Assembly (NCBI GenBank): GCA_045631205.1 | Contig: JAZQUI010000003.1 | Location: 1 to 41,029 of the forward strand | Length of the DNA stretch: 41,029 nucleotides | Direction of reading: 5' to 3' | Source of the DNA: HGM04593 sp045631205 | Lineage (GTDB): Bacteria > Bacteroidota > Bacteroidia > Bacteroidales > Bacteroidaceae | Shown here: piece after piece, positions 1 to 8,046 of the stretch | Numbering within the stretch: position 1 is the stretch's first letter | Layout: the number at the start of each line of letters is the position of its first letter | Translations under genes and position numbers: made by a program | Notes under the pieces: model-generated | Database searches by the model: none | What the model was told of the DNA's origin: nothing | Seen by the model: only the letters and a program-made list of their open reading frames with translations

Positions 1-72
1 GATAAACACGGCAAGGGAGGTTCGACTGAGGGTTCGCCTTTCTGCGACGTGAACAAAGAACCGAGCGACTGA
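1..72 (+). CDS. possible 3' end of an ORF cut by the window edge
   Basis: Frame 1 is open from the first base for 23 codons and stops at TGA 70-72. The peptide is hydrophilic, with Gly, Ser, Asp and Lys, and ends in EPSD. I do not recognise it. So short an open frame at an edge can arise by chance, so this is only a possibility. The other two forward frames stop earlier or at once. Confidence 0.2.
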   Translation, partial: DKHGKGGSTEGSPFCDVNKEPSD

Positions 73-309
73 TTTTACTCGCGTGCCGGGCGTTTGGTTC
101 TTTGCGCGACAAAGAACGTCAAAGATATATTTTCAATGAGAGAATAACCGACAAATAATACCGAGAAGTCAAAAGCAATAATGTCTGGTATCGTATATGG
201 TGAGCGCCCACACCTTTTTGCTACTGAGCCACAATAGACCTTCACGAAGAAGCATACACACGCAAGCGTAAAAACTTCGTTTTTAAAGCCCAAGATTTTA
301 CAAAAAAAC
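73..309. other. intergenic region upstream of gyrB with an 8-bp perfect hairpin
   Basis: I see no convincing gene here. Bases 97-104 (GTTCTTTG) and 110-117 (CAAAGAAC) form a perfect 8-bp stem with a CGCGA loop. The same CAAAGAAC octamer also occurs at 54-61, so the left arm has two possible partners. There is no U-run after the stem, so it is not a standard intrinsic terminator. The minus-strand open frame over 75-293 has no recognisable features. Confidence 0.4.
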
Positions 310-341
310 CTTGCAACTTCCTCGCGTTTTTTGTATTTTTG
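310..341 (+). promoter_or_regulatory. gyrB promoter (Bacteroidota type)
   Basis: CTTG at 310-313 is followed after 20 bp by TATTTTTG at 334-341. This fits the Bacteroidota housekeeping consensus of TTTG at -33 and TAnnTTTG at -7. It lies 31 nt before the gyrB ATG, leaving a short leader with no Shine-Dalgarno sequence. Confidence 0.5.
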
Positions 342-372
342 TTAAGTTATTCAAACAAGTTACAAACACACT

Positions 373-2322
373 ATGAGCGAAGAAATCAAACAAAGTTATT
401 CGGCCGACAGTATTCAGGTACTCGAAGGCTTGGAAGCTGTGCGCAAGCGCCCTGCGATGTACATTGGCGACATAAGCGAGAAGGGCTTGCACCACCTCGT
501 TTATGAGGTTGTCGATAACTCTATCGACGAGGCTATGGCCGGATATTGTACACACATAAACGTAACTATCAACCCCGGAAACTCCATAACCGTTCAGGAC
601 AACGGTCGTGGTATCCCCGTTGACTGGCACGAAAAAGAGAACCGTTCGGCTCTTGAGGTTGTTATGACCGTTCTGCACGCCGGAGGTAAATTCAATAAAG
701 ACTCTTACAAAGTATCGGGTGGTTTGCACGGTGTTGGTGTATCGTGCGTAAACGCCCTTTCAACACACATGAGAACCGAGGTTTTCCGCGACGGCAAACA
801 CTACGAGCAGAACTACTCTTGCGGTAAGCCCCTCGACCAGGTAAAATGCATCGGCGAGTCGGATTTGCGTGGTACACGCCAGACATTCCAGCCCGACGGC
901 AGCATCTTCGTGGTTACAGAGTATCAATACGAGATTCTCGCAACCCGTTTGCGCGAACTCGCATTCCTCAACGCCGGCATCACCATTACCCTCACCGACG
1001 AGCGTAAAGCCGATGAGAATGGCGAATACAAGAGCGAAACATTCCACTCTACCGAAGGTTTGAAGGAGTTCGTTCGCTACATCGACGCATCGCGCACTCC
1101 CCTTATCGGAGATGTAATCTACCTCAACACCGAAAAGAACGGTGTACCCATTGAGGCTGCCATCATATATAACAACGGATACAGCGAGAACGTACACTCG
1201 TATGTAAACAATATCAACACCATTGAGGGTGGTACACACCTTGCAGGTTTCCGTCGCGCGCTCACCCGCACACTCAAAAAATATGCCGACGACACAAAGG
1301 CGCTTGAAAAAGCAAAAGTTGAGATATCGGGCGAGGACTTCCGCGAAGGTCTCACAGCCATCGTATCGGTAAAGGTTGCCGAACCCCAGTTCGAAGGACA
1401 GACAAAGACCAAACTCGGTAACAACGAGGTGACAGGTGCTGTTGACCAGGCTGTCGGCGAAGCTCTCACATACTACCTCGAGGAACACCCCAAAGAGGCA
1501 AAGATGGTTGTGGACAAAGTTATTTTGGCTGCAACAGCACGTATCGCTGCACGTAAAGCCCGCGAGAGCGTACAACGCAAGACACCTATGGGCGGTTGCG
1601 GTATGCCCGGTAAACTCGCCGACTGTTCCGACAAGGACCCCTCAAAATGCGAATTGTTCATCGTGGAGGGAGACTCTGCGGGTGGTTCAGCAAAACAGGG
1701 CCGTAAGAACAGTTTCCAGGCCATTCTCCCCTTGCGCGGTAAAATCCTTAATGTGGAGAAGGTTATGTGGCACAAAGCATTCGAGAGCGACGAGATCAAC
1801 AACATCATACAGGCTATCGGTGTACGTTTCGGTCTCGACCCCGAGGACAGCAAAAAGGCAAACATCGAGAAACTGCGTTACCACAAAATTATCATTATGG
1901 CCGATGCCGACGTTGATGGTGCACACATCGGTACACTCATTATGACACTCTTCTACCGTTATATGCCCGAGGTTATCGAAAGCGGTCATCTCTATATAGC
2001 TATGCCCCCTCTCTACCAGTGTACAAAGGGTAACATCAAAGAGTATTGCCACGACGATGCTGCACGCGACGCCTTTATCCAGAAATATGCACACGGCAAC
2101 GACAAGGATGTGAAGATACAGCGAAACAAGGGTCTTGGTGAGATGAACCCCGAAGAGCTATGGAAAACAACTATGAACCCCGAAACACGTACCTTGAAGC
2201 AAGTGACGATACGCGATGCACAAGAGGCTGACCACATCTTCTCTATGCTTATGGGCGACGATGTAGGCCCTCGTCGAGAATTCATCGAGAAAAACGCACG
2301 ATACGCCGATATCGACGCATAA
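373..2322 (+). CDS. gyrB: DNA gyrase subunit B
   Basis: This is the ATPase subunit of DNA gyrase (type IIA topoisomerase), which with GyrA introduces negative supercoils. At 649 residues it has the normal length of Bacteroidota GyrB. The GHKL ATPase domain shows RKRPAMYIGD near residue 24, DNSIDEA near 47, DNGRGIPV near 76 and the lid motif GGLHGVGVS near 117. The transducer domain follows. The TOPRIM domain has EGDSAGGSAKQGR near 431, with the catalytic Glu, and DADVDGAHI near 510, with the metal-binding Asp residues. The C-terminal IQRNKGLGEMNPEELW motif is also present. Motifs of this kind are shared with ParE; the GyrB call rests on the overall match to Bacteroidota GyrB, so it is strong but not absolute. 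Codon use matches the neighbouring core genes. A promoter lies at 310-341 and a terminator at 2337-2370. Confidence 0.96.
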   Translation: MSEEIKQSYSADSIQVLEGLEAVRKRPAMYIGDISEKGLHHLVYEVVDNSIDEAMAGYCTHINVTINPGNSITVQDNGRGIPVDWHEKENRSALEVVMTVLHAGGKFNKDSYKVSGGLHGVGVSCVNALSTHMRTEVFRDGKHYEQNYSCGKPLDQVKCIGESDLRGTRQTFQPDGSIFVVTEYQYEILATRLRELAFLNAGITITLTDERKADENGEYKSETFHSTEGLKEFVRYIDASRTPLIGDVIYLNTEKNGVPIEAAIIYNNGYSENVHSYVNNINTIEGGTHLAGFRRALTRTLKKYADDTKALEKAKVEISGEDFREGLTAIVSVKVAEPQFEGQTKTKLGNNEVTGAVDQAVGEALTYYLEEHPKEAKMVVDKVILAATARIAARKARESVQRKTPMGGCGMPGKLADCSDKDPSKCELFIVEGDSAGGSAKQGRKNSFQAILPLRGKILNVEKVMWHKAFESDEINNIIQAIGVRFGLDPEDSKKANIEKLRYHKIIIMADADVDGAHIGTLIMTLFYRYMPEVIESGHLYIAMPPLYQCTKGNIKEYCHDDAARDAFIQKYAHGNDKDVKIQRNKGLGEMNPEELWKTTMNPETRTLKQVTIRDAQEADHIFSMLMGDDVGPRREFIEKNARYADIDA

Positions 2323-2336
2323 TAGATTTTACAATA

Positions 2337-2370
2337 AAAAAACTCCTGCATCGAAAAGCAGGAGTTTTTT
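2337..2370. terminator. bidirectional intrinsic terminator between convergent genes
   Basis: The arms 2337-2349 (AAAAAACTCCTGC) and 2358-2370 (GCAGGAGTTTTTT) are perfectly complementary around an 8-nt loop. The A- and T-runs sit at the stem base, so the hairpin can stop both gyrB (+) and the converging DUF5009 gene (-). Confidence 0.85.
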
Positions 2371-2389
2371 ATTATATTACTTATAAGCG

Positions 2390-3499
2390 TTACACCTTCA
2401 AGAAAATCTTCTTGCGATAAAGGAAATATAGCAAACACCAACACACCGCCACATAACAGGCCCAATAAGCCACCGGATAGAAAGAGGCCGGCAATAAATT
2501 CATAACACCACCCAAAAGCGACGTGTTAAGTTTGTGAAAATCGACAAACTGCTGCGCAAGATATATCGTAATAGAATTAAGCCCTATTACACGAAAGAAC
2601 AGAGTCCACCCGCGCCACTGCAAAACATCTACAATAAAGTAAAAAAGTGCGAAGAGTATAAGCGACCACCCTCCAGCAAAGCAAACAAAGGAACTGCTCC
2701 ACAAGTTTTTGTTTATAGGAAAAACAAAAGACCACACCCAACCTATAAACAACAGAGCAAGAGCTGCAAGGAGTAAATATGCGACTTTTTTATAAGCACC
2801 AAGCGAACGTAAGCGGACAAACTCACCTGTAAACATACCCAACAAAGCAGTTACAATAGCAGGGAGAGTCGATAGCACTCCTTCGGGGTCGTGCAAGCCA
2901 TCGTGCAAACGACCGGGCAATAACAAGCGGTCTATATATGAAACAAGTGAACCATCCATGGAAAAAGGCGAAAGACTATCGGCACCCGGCACAGGAACCC
3001 AAGCAAGCAGAGCCCAATAACCAAGCAATAACATCATAGAAACCCACACTGTCACCTTACGCCCCAGCCACAAATAGAGCAATGCGGCAAACATCCACGC
3101 CGAACCTATGCGACCAAGCACGCTTGCATAACGCAATTCGGCAAAATCAAACTGCAAAAAACCATTATAAACAGCACCAAACAGAATGAGCAACAAGCCA
3201 CGAGAAACAATCTTTTTCGATATTGCAACATTGTCCTTTCCCATTGAACGCTGTTTGGCAAGAGAAAATGGGAACGACACGCCGGCGAGGAATAGAAAGA
3301 GGGGGAATATAAGGTCATAAAAAGTGAAACCGTCCCAGGCTACATGATACATCTGTTTACCCAAACCGCTCATCCAAGTACCGGGGAAAAGCGAACAAAT
3401 GGTCACAAACAAAGCGTCACCGCCCATAATAAAAAACATATCGAACCCACGCAATGTATCAAGTGACATTAAGCGCGAAGGCTTAGCATTTTCTTTCAT
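2390..3499 (-). CDS. DUF5009 / HGSNAT-like multipass membrane protein
   Basis: This 369-residue integral membrane protein has about ten hydrophobic segments. Near the N-terminus it carries the family signature SLDTLRGFDMFFIMGGDAL, and later RVIGLNSITIYLAQQF. These match the COG4299/DUF5009 family, bacterial relatives of heparan-alpha-glucosaminide N-acetyltransferase, which is thought to move acetyl groups across a membrane. The substrate here is unknown. I chose the ATG at 3499 (MKENAKPSRL) rather than a TTG nine bases upstream, because ATG is preferred and gives a normal start for the family. It is monocistronic, converges on gyrB and shares that terminator. There is a polar loop around residues 175-210. 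Confidence 0.8.
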   Translation of the reverse strand: MKENAKPSRLMSLDTLRGFDMFFIMGGDALFVTICSLFPGTWMSGLGKQMYHVAWDGFTFYDLIFPLFLFLAGVSFPFSLAKQRSMGKDNVAISKKIVSRGLLLILFGAVYNGFLQFDFAELRYASVLGRIGSAWMFAALLYLWLGRKVTVWVSMMLLLGYWALLAWVPVPGADSLSPFSMDGSLVSYIDRLLLPGRLHDGLHDPEGVLSTLPAIVTALLGMFTGEFVRLRSLGAYKKVAYLLLAALALLFIGWVWSFVFPINKNLWSSSFVCFAGGWSLILFALFYFIVDVLQWRGWTLFFRVIGLNSITIYLAQQFVDFHKLNTSLLGGVMNLLPASFYPVAYWACYVAVCWCLLYFLYRKKIFLKV

Positions 3500-3534
3500 A
3501 ATATACAAGATTGCAATTTATCACTCCAAAAGAA

Positions 3535-4005
3535 TCACGCACCACGGCCAAACGATATAAAGAGGCACGTTGCCGGGGATAAATGATTATTGGCAGACAA
3601 AGTAACATTGTTGCAGGCGGTAATCTGCGCCGAAAGACCTATCTCAGCAGCTTGCAGTATCATCACCTGCACCACTCTGCCCAACTGGAAAAAGTCGCAA
3701 ACATCGAAAGAAGATACCACCACATAGCCGCTTGCAAAGGGCAAAGAAACAGAACCTTCGAGTGTAACACGCAAAGCCGCCGCCTCGTCACCCGAATAAC
3801 AACTGTAAGAAAAATCACCGGACACCATAGACGCAGCAGCCACAATACGTTGCAATTGGTCGACACGCACTGCGTAGTCGGTAAAAGTGCTGCACTCGCA
3901 ACACTTTTCAAGCAAAGTGGCAAGACCGGCCTTTGCCTTCGCTGCACTTACGTTTGTGCGCGCTCTGTGTTGTTCCATCTTTTTCTCCAGATAATTATCG
4001 GCCAT
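3535..4005 (-). CDS. degenerate nitroreductase-family protein
   Basis: The 156-residue product begins MADNYLEKKMEQHRAR, which I recognise as the N-terminus of a Bacteroidota nitroreductase-family (FMN oxidoreductase fold) protein. Later segments also align in order: the DQLQRIV helix, the VVS strand, MILQAAEIGL and a final SFGRGA in place of LAIGKG. The FMN-contacting parts of the family are missing. NRSYRGYD is replaced by a Cys-rich stretch, the SARNQQ loop is gone, and the protein stops just after the point where relatives continue with a C-terminal arm. It is either a flavin-free relative or a decaying gene. The ATG at 4005 is preferred, since the frame extends into tRNA-Cys only by using upstream codons. 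It lies downstream of tRNA-Cys and its terminator. Confidence 0.55.
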   Translation of the reverse strand: MADNYLEKKMEQHRARTNVSAAKAKAGLATLLEKCCECSTFTDYAVRVDQLQRIVAAASMVSGDFSYSCYSGDEAAALRVTLEGSVSLPFASGYVVVSSFDVCDFFQLGRVVQVMILQAAEIGLSAQITACNNVTLSANNHLSPATCLFISFGRGA

Positions 4006-4030
4006 AGGATTTTGATTTAAATGGTGGGGA

Positions 4031-4059
4031 AAGAAAAAAGCACCGCTTTTGCGGTGCTT
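4031..4059 (-). terminator. intrinsic terminator of tRNA-Cys
   Basis: On the minus strand, arms 4051-4059 and 4038-4046 (AAGCACCGC and its complement) form a 9-bp stem with a 4-nt loop. A T-rich run over 4037-4031 follows. The hairpin starts three bases after the tRNA discriminator. Confidence 0.8.
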
Positions 4060-4061
4060 CG

Positions 4062-4133
4062 AGGTACCTGGCGGATTCGAACCGCCGTACATGGTTTTGC
4101 AGACCACTGACTAAGCCACTCATCCAAGGTACC
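4062..4133 (-). tRNA. tRNA-Cys (anticodon GCA)
   Basis: The 72-nt cloverleaf has acceptor stem GGTACCT/AGGTACC, a T-arm with loop TTCGAAT, and anticodon loop CTGCAAA giving GCA. The discriminator base is U, as expected for tRNA-Cys. CCA is not encoded. The gene has its own promoter (4170-4201) and terminator (4031-4059). Confidence 0.93.
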
Positions 4134-4169
4134 GATTGCCAAAAGAGCATACGCTCTCATTTGCAACGA

Positions 4170-4201
4170 CAAAGGTATAACTATTTTTCATAAACGACAA
4201 A
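4170..4201 (-). promoter_or_regulatory. tRNA-Cys promoter
   Basis: On the minus strand TTTG (4201-4198) is followed after 20 bp by TACCTTTG (4177-4170), an exact match to the Bacteroidota consensus. A small inverted repeat (AGAGC/GCTCT, 4144-4157) lies between it and the mature tRNA 5' end. Confidence 0.7.
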
Positions 4202-4273
4202 TAATGAGAGGGCTTTTTTGCATACAAACATACCTTTTTGGCTAAAAAGCGTGAATTTATGAAGTTTATGCTC

Positions 4274-4281
4274 TATCTTCG
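4274..4281 (+). promoter_or_regulatory. putative tilS -7 element
   Basis: TATCTTCG lies 17 nt before the tilS ATG and resembles the TAnnTTTG element with the common C variant. No good TTTG is found at the expected distance upstream, so this is tentative. Confidence 0.35.
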
Positions 4282-4298
4282 CGGAAAAGAAAGACGGG

Positions 4299-5609
4299 AT
4301 GATATACAAAGTCGCAAAATACATACAACAGAAGAACCTGATGCAAGAGGGCGAAAAGACCCTTATCGCACTCAGCGGAGGTGCCGACTCTGTTGCCTTG
4401 CTTGTAGCCTTGCAGAAACTTGGATACGAATGCGAGGCGATGCATTGCAATTTTCACCTTCGCGGCGAAGAGAGTATGCGCGACGAAGAATTTGTAAGAA
4501 CCCTATGCGAAAAAAGAGGTGTAAAACTCATTGTGGCAGATTTTGACACCAAAAAATATGCTGCCGAAAAAGGCATCTCCATTGAGATGGCGGCACGAGA
4601 ACTGCGTTACAAAGCTTTTGAGAAACACCGCAAGGAGATTGGCGCAAAAAGCATTGCTGTGGCACATCACCGCGACGACAGCGCAGAAACAATGCTCCTG
4701 AACCTCATTCGCGGCACAGGAATAAAGGGATTGCACGGTATACAGCCAAGAAACGGGCATATAGTGCGCCCACTGCTCTGCGTAGGGCGCAATGATATTA
4801 TGGAATACCTCGAAAAGCGAGGCGAGGGATACGTTACCGACAGCACCAACCTCGAAACAGATTTCACACGCAACAAGATACGCCTGCAAATAATGCCTTT
4901 GCTGCAAGAGATAAACCCCTCAATCGCCATAACCCTTGCACAGACTGCCGAACGCATTTCAGAAGTTGAAAAGATATACACAAAAGCTACAGAAGAGGGA
5001 GTGGAACGAGTAAAGAAAGGGAACATTATAGATATCGGACTGTTGAAACAAGAGCTTTCGCCACAAGCACTGCTTCACGAAATAGTGCAACCGCTTGGGT
5101 TTAACAGCGCACAGACAAACGATATTCTGCAAGCAACAGATGCAGAAAGCGGCCGCACATTCGAAAGCAACGAATGGAGGATTGTGAAAGACCGTACAAC
5201 ACTCATAATTGCCCCTAAAGCAAACTCACAGATACTTGTAACCATTCCCGGGGATGGGTGCTTGAAAACCCCACACGGTAACCTCATCTGCGCAACAAAA
5301 GAATATAACGGCATAATAGAACACAAGAAAGAGATTGCAACCATAGACCTTGACAAGGTACAACTGCCACTCACCCTTCGCAACAAAAGGGAGGGCGACC
5401 GTTTCACACCCTTCGGTATGCGCGGCAGCAAACTTGTGAGCGACTATCTTACCGACCGCAAGACAAGCCTTTTGGAAAAGGAACAACAACTTGTTATAAC
5501 CGATGCCACCGAGCGTATTCTATGGGTAGTTGGAGAACGACTGGCTGCACAATGCGCCGTAGATGAAAAGACAAAAAAAATCCTCCGCCTCGAATGGCAG
5601 AGGATGTAA
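4299..5609 (+). CDS. tilS: tRNA(Ile)-lysidine synthase
   Basis: TilS ligates lysine to C34 of the tRNA-Ile with anticodon CAU, switching both its codon reading and its charging from Met to Ile. The 436-residue protein has the PP-loop ATP-pyrophosphatase motif SGGADS at residues 26-31. The HCNFHLRGEES and HHRDDSAETMLLNLIRGTG motifs of the N-terminal domain follow. The C-terminal domain carries LPLTLRNKREGDRFTPFGM, typical of TilS. The length is normal. It is a single gene divergent from tRNA-Cys and converges on rlmB with only 18 nt between the stops and no clear terminator in that gap, so some antisense overlap of transcripts is likely. Confidence 0.95.
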   Translation: MIYKVAKYIQQKNLMQEGEKTLIALSGGADSVALLVALQKLGYECEAMHCNFHLRGEESMRDEEFVRTLCEKRGVKLIVADFDTKKYAAEKGISIEMAARELRYKAFEKHRKEIGAKSIAVAHHRDDSAETMLLNLIRGTGIKGLHGIQPRNGHIVRPLLCVGRNDIMEYLEKRGEGYVTDSTNLETDFTRNKIRLQIMPLLQEINPSIAITLAQTAERISEVEKIYTKATEEGVERVKKGNIIDIGLLKQELSPQALLHEIVQPLGFNSAQTNDILQATDAESGRTFESNEWRIVKDRTTLIIAPKANSQILVTIPGDGCLKTPHGNLICATKEYNGIIEHKKEIATIDLDKVQLPLTLRNKREGDRFTPFGMRGSKLVSDYLTDRKTSLLEKEQQLVITDATERILWVVGERLAAQCAVDEKTKKILRLEWQRM

Positions 5610-5627
5610 TTATCTTCGAAAGAAAAA

Positions 5628-6374
5628 TTATTCGGTCAAGTGACGCTGACGCACGGCCTCATAGAGAATAACACCAGTTGCAACAGAAACATTCAAAGAC
5701 TCAATGTTACCGAACTGCGGTATAGAAACCCACTCGTCGCACAACGCAAGATGCTCACGGGGAATACCGGTGTCCTCGGCACCCATAACCACACACACCG
5801 GCTCTTTATACGCAGCCTGTGTATAGTTTATTTCACCCTTTTCTGTAGCACATACAACCTTTATACCCGAAGCTTTGAGATATTTAAGCGTCTCGGTAAT
5901 GTTCTTCTCGCGACAAACAGGCAAAGTGTGCAATGCGCCCGCTGATGTTTTAACAGCATCGGCATTCACGGTAACGCTATTGTGCGCGGGAATTATAATT
6001 GCATCGACACCTGCACAATCACATGTACGGGCAATGGAACCAAAGTTACGAACATCGGTAATACCATCGAGCAGAACAAGGAAGGGACTCTTGCCCTCCT
6101 CATAGAGTGTGGGCACAAGCGTATCGACACTTGCATACTCCACAGCCGATATAAAAGCTATAACGCCTTGATGATTCTTACGGGTGATACGGTTCAACTT
6201 CTCAACCGGAACACGCACCACGGGAATGGTACGACCTTTGAGAGCACCAAACAACTCACGCGACAACTCACTCTGGATATCACGCTTAACAAGTATCTTA
6301 TCTACCTCTTTACCGGCTTCAAGAGCCTCCAAGACGGCGCGTACGCCGAATATCATTTCATTTGTATTTACCAT
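5628..6374 (-). CDS. rlmB: 23S rRNA (guanosine-2'-O-)-methyltransferase RlmB (SpoU family)
   Basis: This SPOUT methyltransferase is expected to methylate the 2'-OH of G2251 (E. coli numbering) in the peptidyl-transferase P-loop of 23S rRNA. The 248-residue protein starts at ATG 6374 (MVNTNEMIFG). An N-terminal L30e-like substrate-binding domain is followed by the SpoU motifs: DVRNFGSIARTC (motif 1, with the catalytic Arg), VMGAEDTGIP (motif 2) and IPQFGNIESLNVSVATGVILYE split across motifs 2 and 3. A longer frame starting at 6440 would overlap recN and add a non-homologous N-terminus, so I rejected it. The start lies 4 nt after the recN stop, making it the last gene of the dnaN operon. Confidence 0.9.
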   Translation of the reverse strand: MVNTNEMIFGVRAVLEALEAGKEVDKILVKRDIQSELSRELFGALKGRTIPVVRVPVEKLNRITRKNHQGVIAFISAVEYASVDTLVPTLYEEGKSPFLVLLDGITDVRNFGSIARTCDCAGVDAIIIPAHNSVTVNADAVKTSAGALHTLPVCREKNITETLKYLKASGIKVVCATEKGEINYTQAAYKEPVCVVMGAEDTGIPREHLALCDEWVSIPQFGNIESLNVSVATGVILYEAVRQRHLTE

Positions 6375-6378
6375 AATC

Positions 6379-8046
6379 TTATTTTTGTGACAACAAGAGA
6401 GCGGCATTGCTGAGAGCAGCATCGGTAAGAAACTCGCCACTCATCATCTGCGCAATTTCGCGCACACGCTCGTCCTGTCCAAGTTTTATAATATGTGTAA
6501 GTGTTCCCTTTTCTGTTTCCTCCTTATACACTTTGTAGTGCGATGAGCCCAATGCTGCAACCTGCGGAAGGTGGGTAATACTCAACACCTGACGCTGCGC
6601 ACCACCCATCTGCTGCATAAGACGGCCCATTCGCTCGGCAAGAACGCCCGAGATACCGGTATCAATCTCGTCGAAGATAAGTGTCGGTTGGTTAAGGTTT
6701 GTAGCAATGAGCGATTTCAGCGCAAGCATCACACGCGCCATCTCACCACCCGATGCAACATCGGCAAGCGGTTGGGGAGCGCTTATGCTGTTGGCCGAGA
6801 AGAGGAAAGTAACCTCGTCGCTACCCGAGGGAGAGAAGTCGTTCAACGGCCTAATCTCAACCTCGAAGCGTATCATAGGCATACCTAAATTCACAAGAAT
6901 ATCGGTTATGTTACTACGCAAACTCTCGGCAGCAGCAACACGTTTGGCAGTGAGCCCTGCCGATACAGAAGAGAGCTCCTCACGCAAAGCTGCACAACGT
7001 TTTTCGGCCTGCTGCAACTCCCAATCACCATTATCAATATGTTCGAGTTTCTCGCGATAGCCATCTCGAAGGGTGATAAGTTCGGTTATTGACGATACAC
7101 GATGTTTCTTCTGCAAGTCGTACAAGAAAGCCAGACGCCTATCCACAAACTCCAAACGGTCGGGGGCAAACTGCACACCCTCGGCACGACGGCGAAGTTC
7201 CTCGCAACAATCCTTCAACTCTATGAGATTGTTCTCCAAACGCTCGGCAAGTTCACCGGCCGATGGATAATGCGCGGCAACTCGTGACAGAGCCACGGCG
7301 CCATCACGCAAAGCACTCAGAAATGTGGCATTTTCACCGCCATCTATTGCACTGTACGCAGTATATAAAGCCGCTTGTATCTCTTCGGCGTGCGAAAGTT
7401 CCTGTTGCTCCTGTTCGAGCATCTCAAACTCATTTTCACTTAGAGCAGCGCCTTCAAGCTCCTCAAACTGGAAACGTAACCACTCTTCGTCGCGACGGCT
7501 CTTTTCTATCTCGCTACGCAAAGTTGCAACCTCCTTTTGTACGGCAACATAGGCGGCATAACGATTCTGATAGGCAGCAAGTTCATCGCCGTCGTGAGCA
7601 AGAATATCAAGTACATTCAACTGGAAATTCTTGTTCCCGAGCAACAGGTTCTGATGCTGTGAGTGTATATCTATGAGACGACCGCCAAGTTCCTTTAACA
7701 ATGCCGCCGACACGGGCGTATCGTTTATGAAAGCTCTGCTACGGCCGGTCGATGAGAGTTCACGACGGATAATGCAATCGTCGGCACAATAGTCAAGTTC
7801 ATTCTCTTCAAAGAATGATTGCAGAGAGAATGAAGATATGTCGAAATGCCCCTCGATGACACAACGGTCGGCACCCTCGCGAATTGATTTTACGTCGGAA
7901 CGTTGCCCGAGCATCATTGCAATCGCACCAAGGAATACCGATTTTCCAGCTCCTGTTTCACCGGTTATCACCGAAAAACCAGAAGCGAAATCGACCTCCA
8001 CGCTCTCCACAAGAGCAAAATTCCGTATTATTATTGATTTAAGCAT
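6379..8046 (-). CDS. recN: DNA repair protein RecN (SMC-like ATPase)
   Basis: RecN is a cohesin-like ATPase acting at double-strand breaks together with RecA. The 555-residue protein has Walker A GETGAGKS at residues 29-36, a long charged coiled-coil region from about 155 to 370, the signature region around ASGGEMARVMLALK and Walker B LIFDEIDTGISG near the C-terminus. The length is normal. Its ATG abuts the TAA of the coaBC::DUF4835 gene with no gap (TAAATG), which indicates translational coupling. The rlmB start is 4 nt past its stop. Confidence 0.95.
   Translation of the reverse strand: MLKSIIIRNFALVESVEVDFASGFSVITGETGAGKSVFLGAIAMMLGQRSDVKSIREGADRCVIEGHFDISSFSLQSFFEENELDYCADDCIIRRELSSTGRSRAFINDTPVSAALLKELGGRLIDIHSQHQNLLLGNKNFQLNVLDILAHDGDELAAYQNRYAAYVAVQKEVATLRSEIEKSRRDEEWLRFQFEELEGAALSENEFEMLEQEQQELSHAEEIQAALYTAYSAIDGGENATFLSALRDGAVALSRVAAHYPSAGELAERLENNLIELKDCCEELRRRAEGVQFAPDRLEFVDRRLAFLYDLQKKHRVSSITELITLRDGYREKLEHIDNGDWELQQAEKRCAALREELSSVSAGLTAKRVAAAESLRSNITDILVNLGMPMIRFEVEIRPLNDFSPSGSDEVTFLFSANSISAPQPLADVASGGEMARVMLALKSLIATNLNQPTLIFDEIDTGISGVLAERMGRLMQQMGGAQRQVLSITHLPQVAALGSSHYKVYKEETEKGTLTHIIKLGQDERVREIAQMMSGEFLTDAALSNAALLLSQK

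Noticed and set aside
760..1575. 271-codon minus-strand frame inside gyrB
   Set aside because: It is fully contained in gyrB, shows Cys-rich low-information sequence and has no promoter or family match.
1436..1945. 169-codon plus-strand frame inside gyrB
   Set aside because: It is an alternative frame of the conserved TOPRIM region of gyrB.
2534..2776. 80-codon plus-strand frame opposite the DUF5009 gene
   Set aside because: It is antisense to membrane-protein sequence and is rich in Lys, Tyr and Pro, with no family match.
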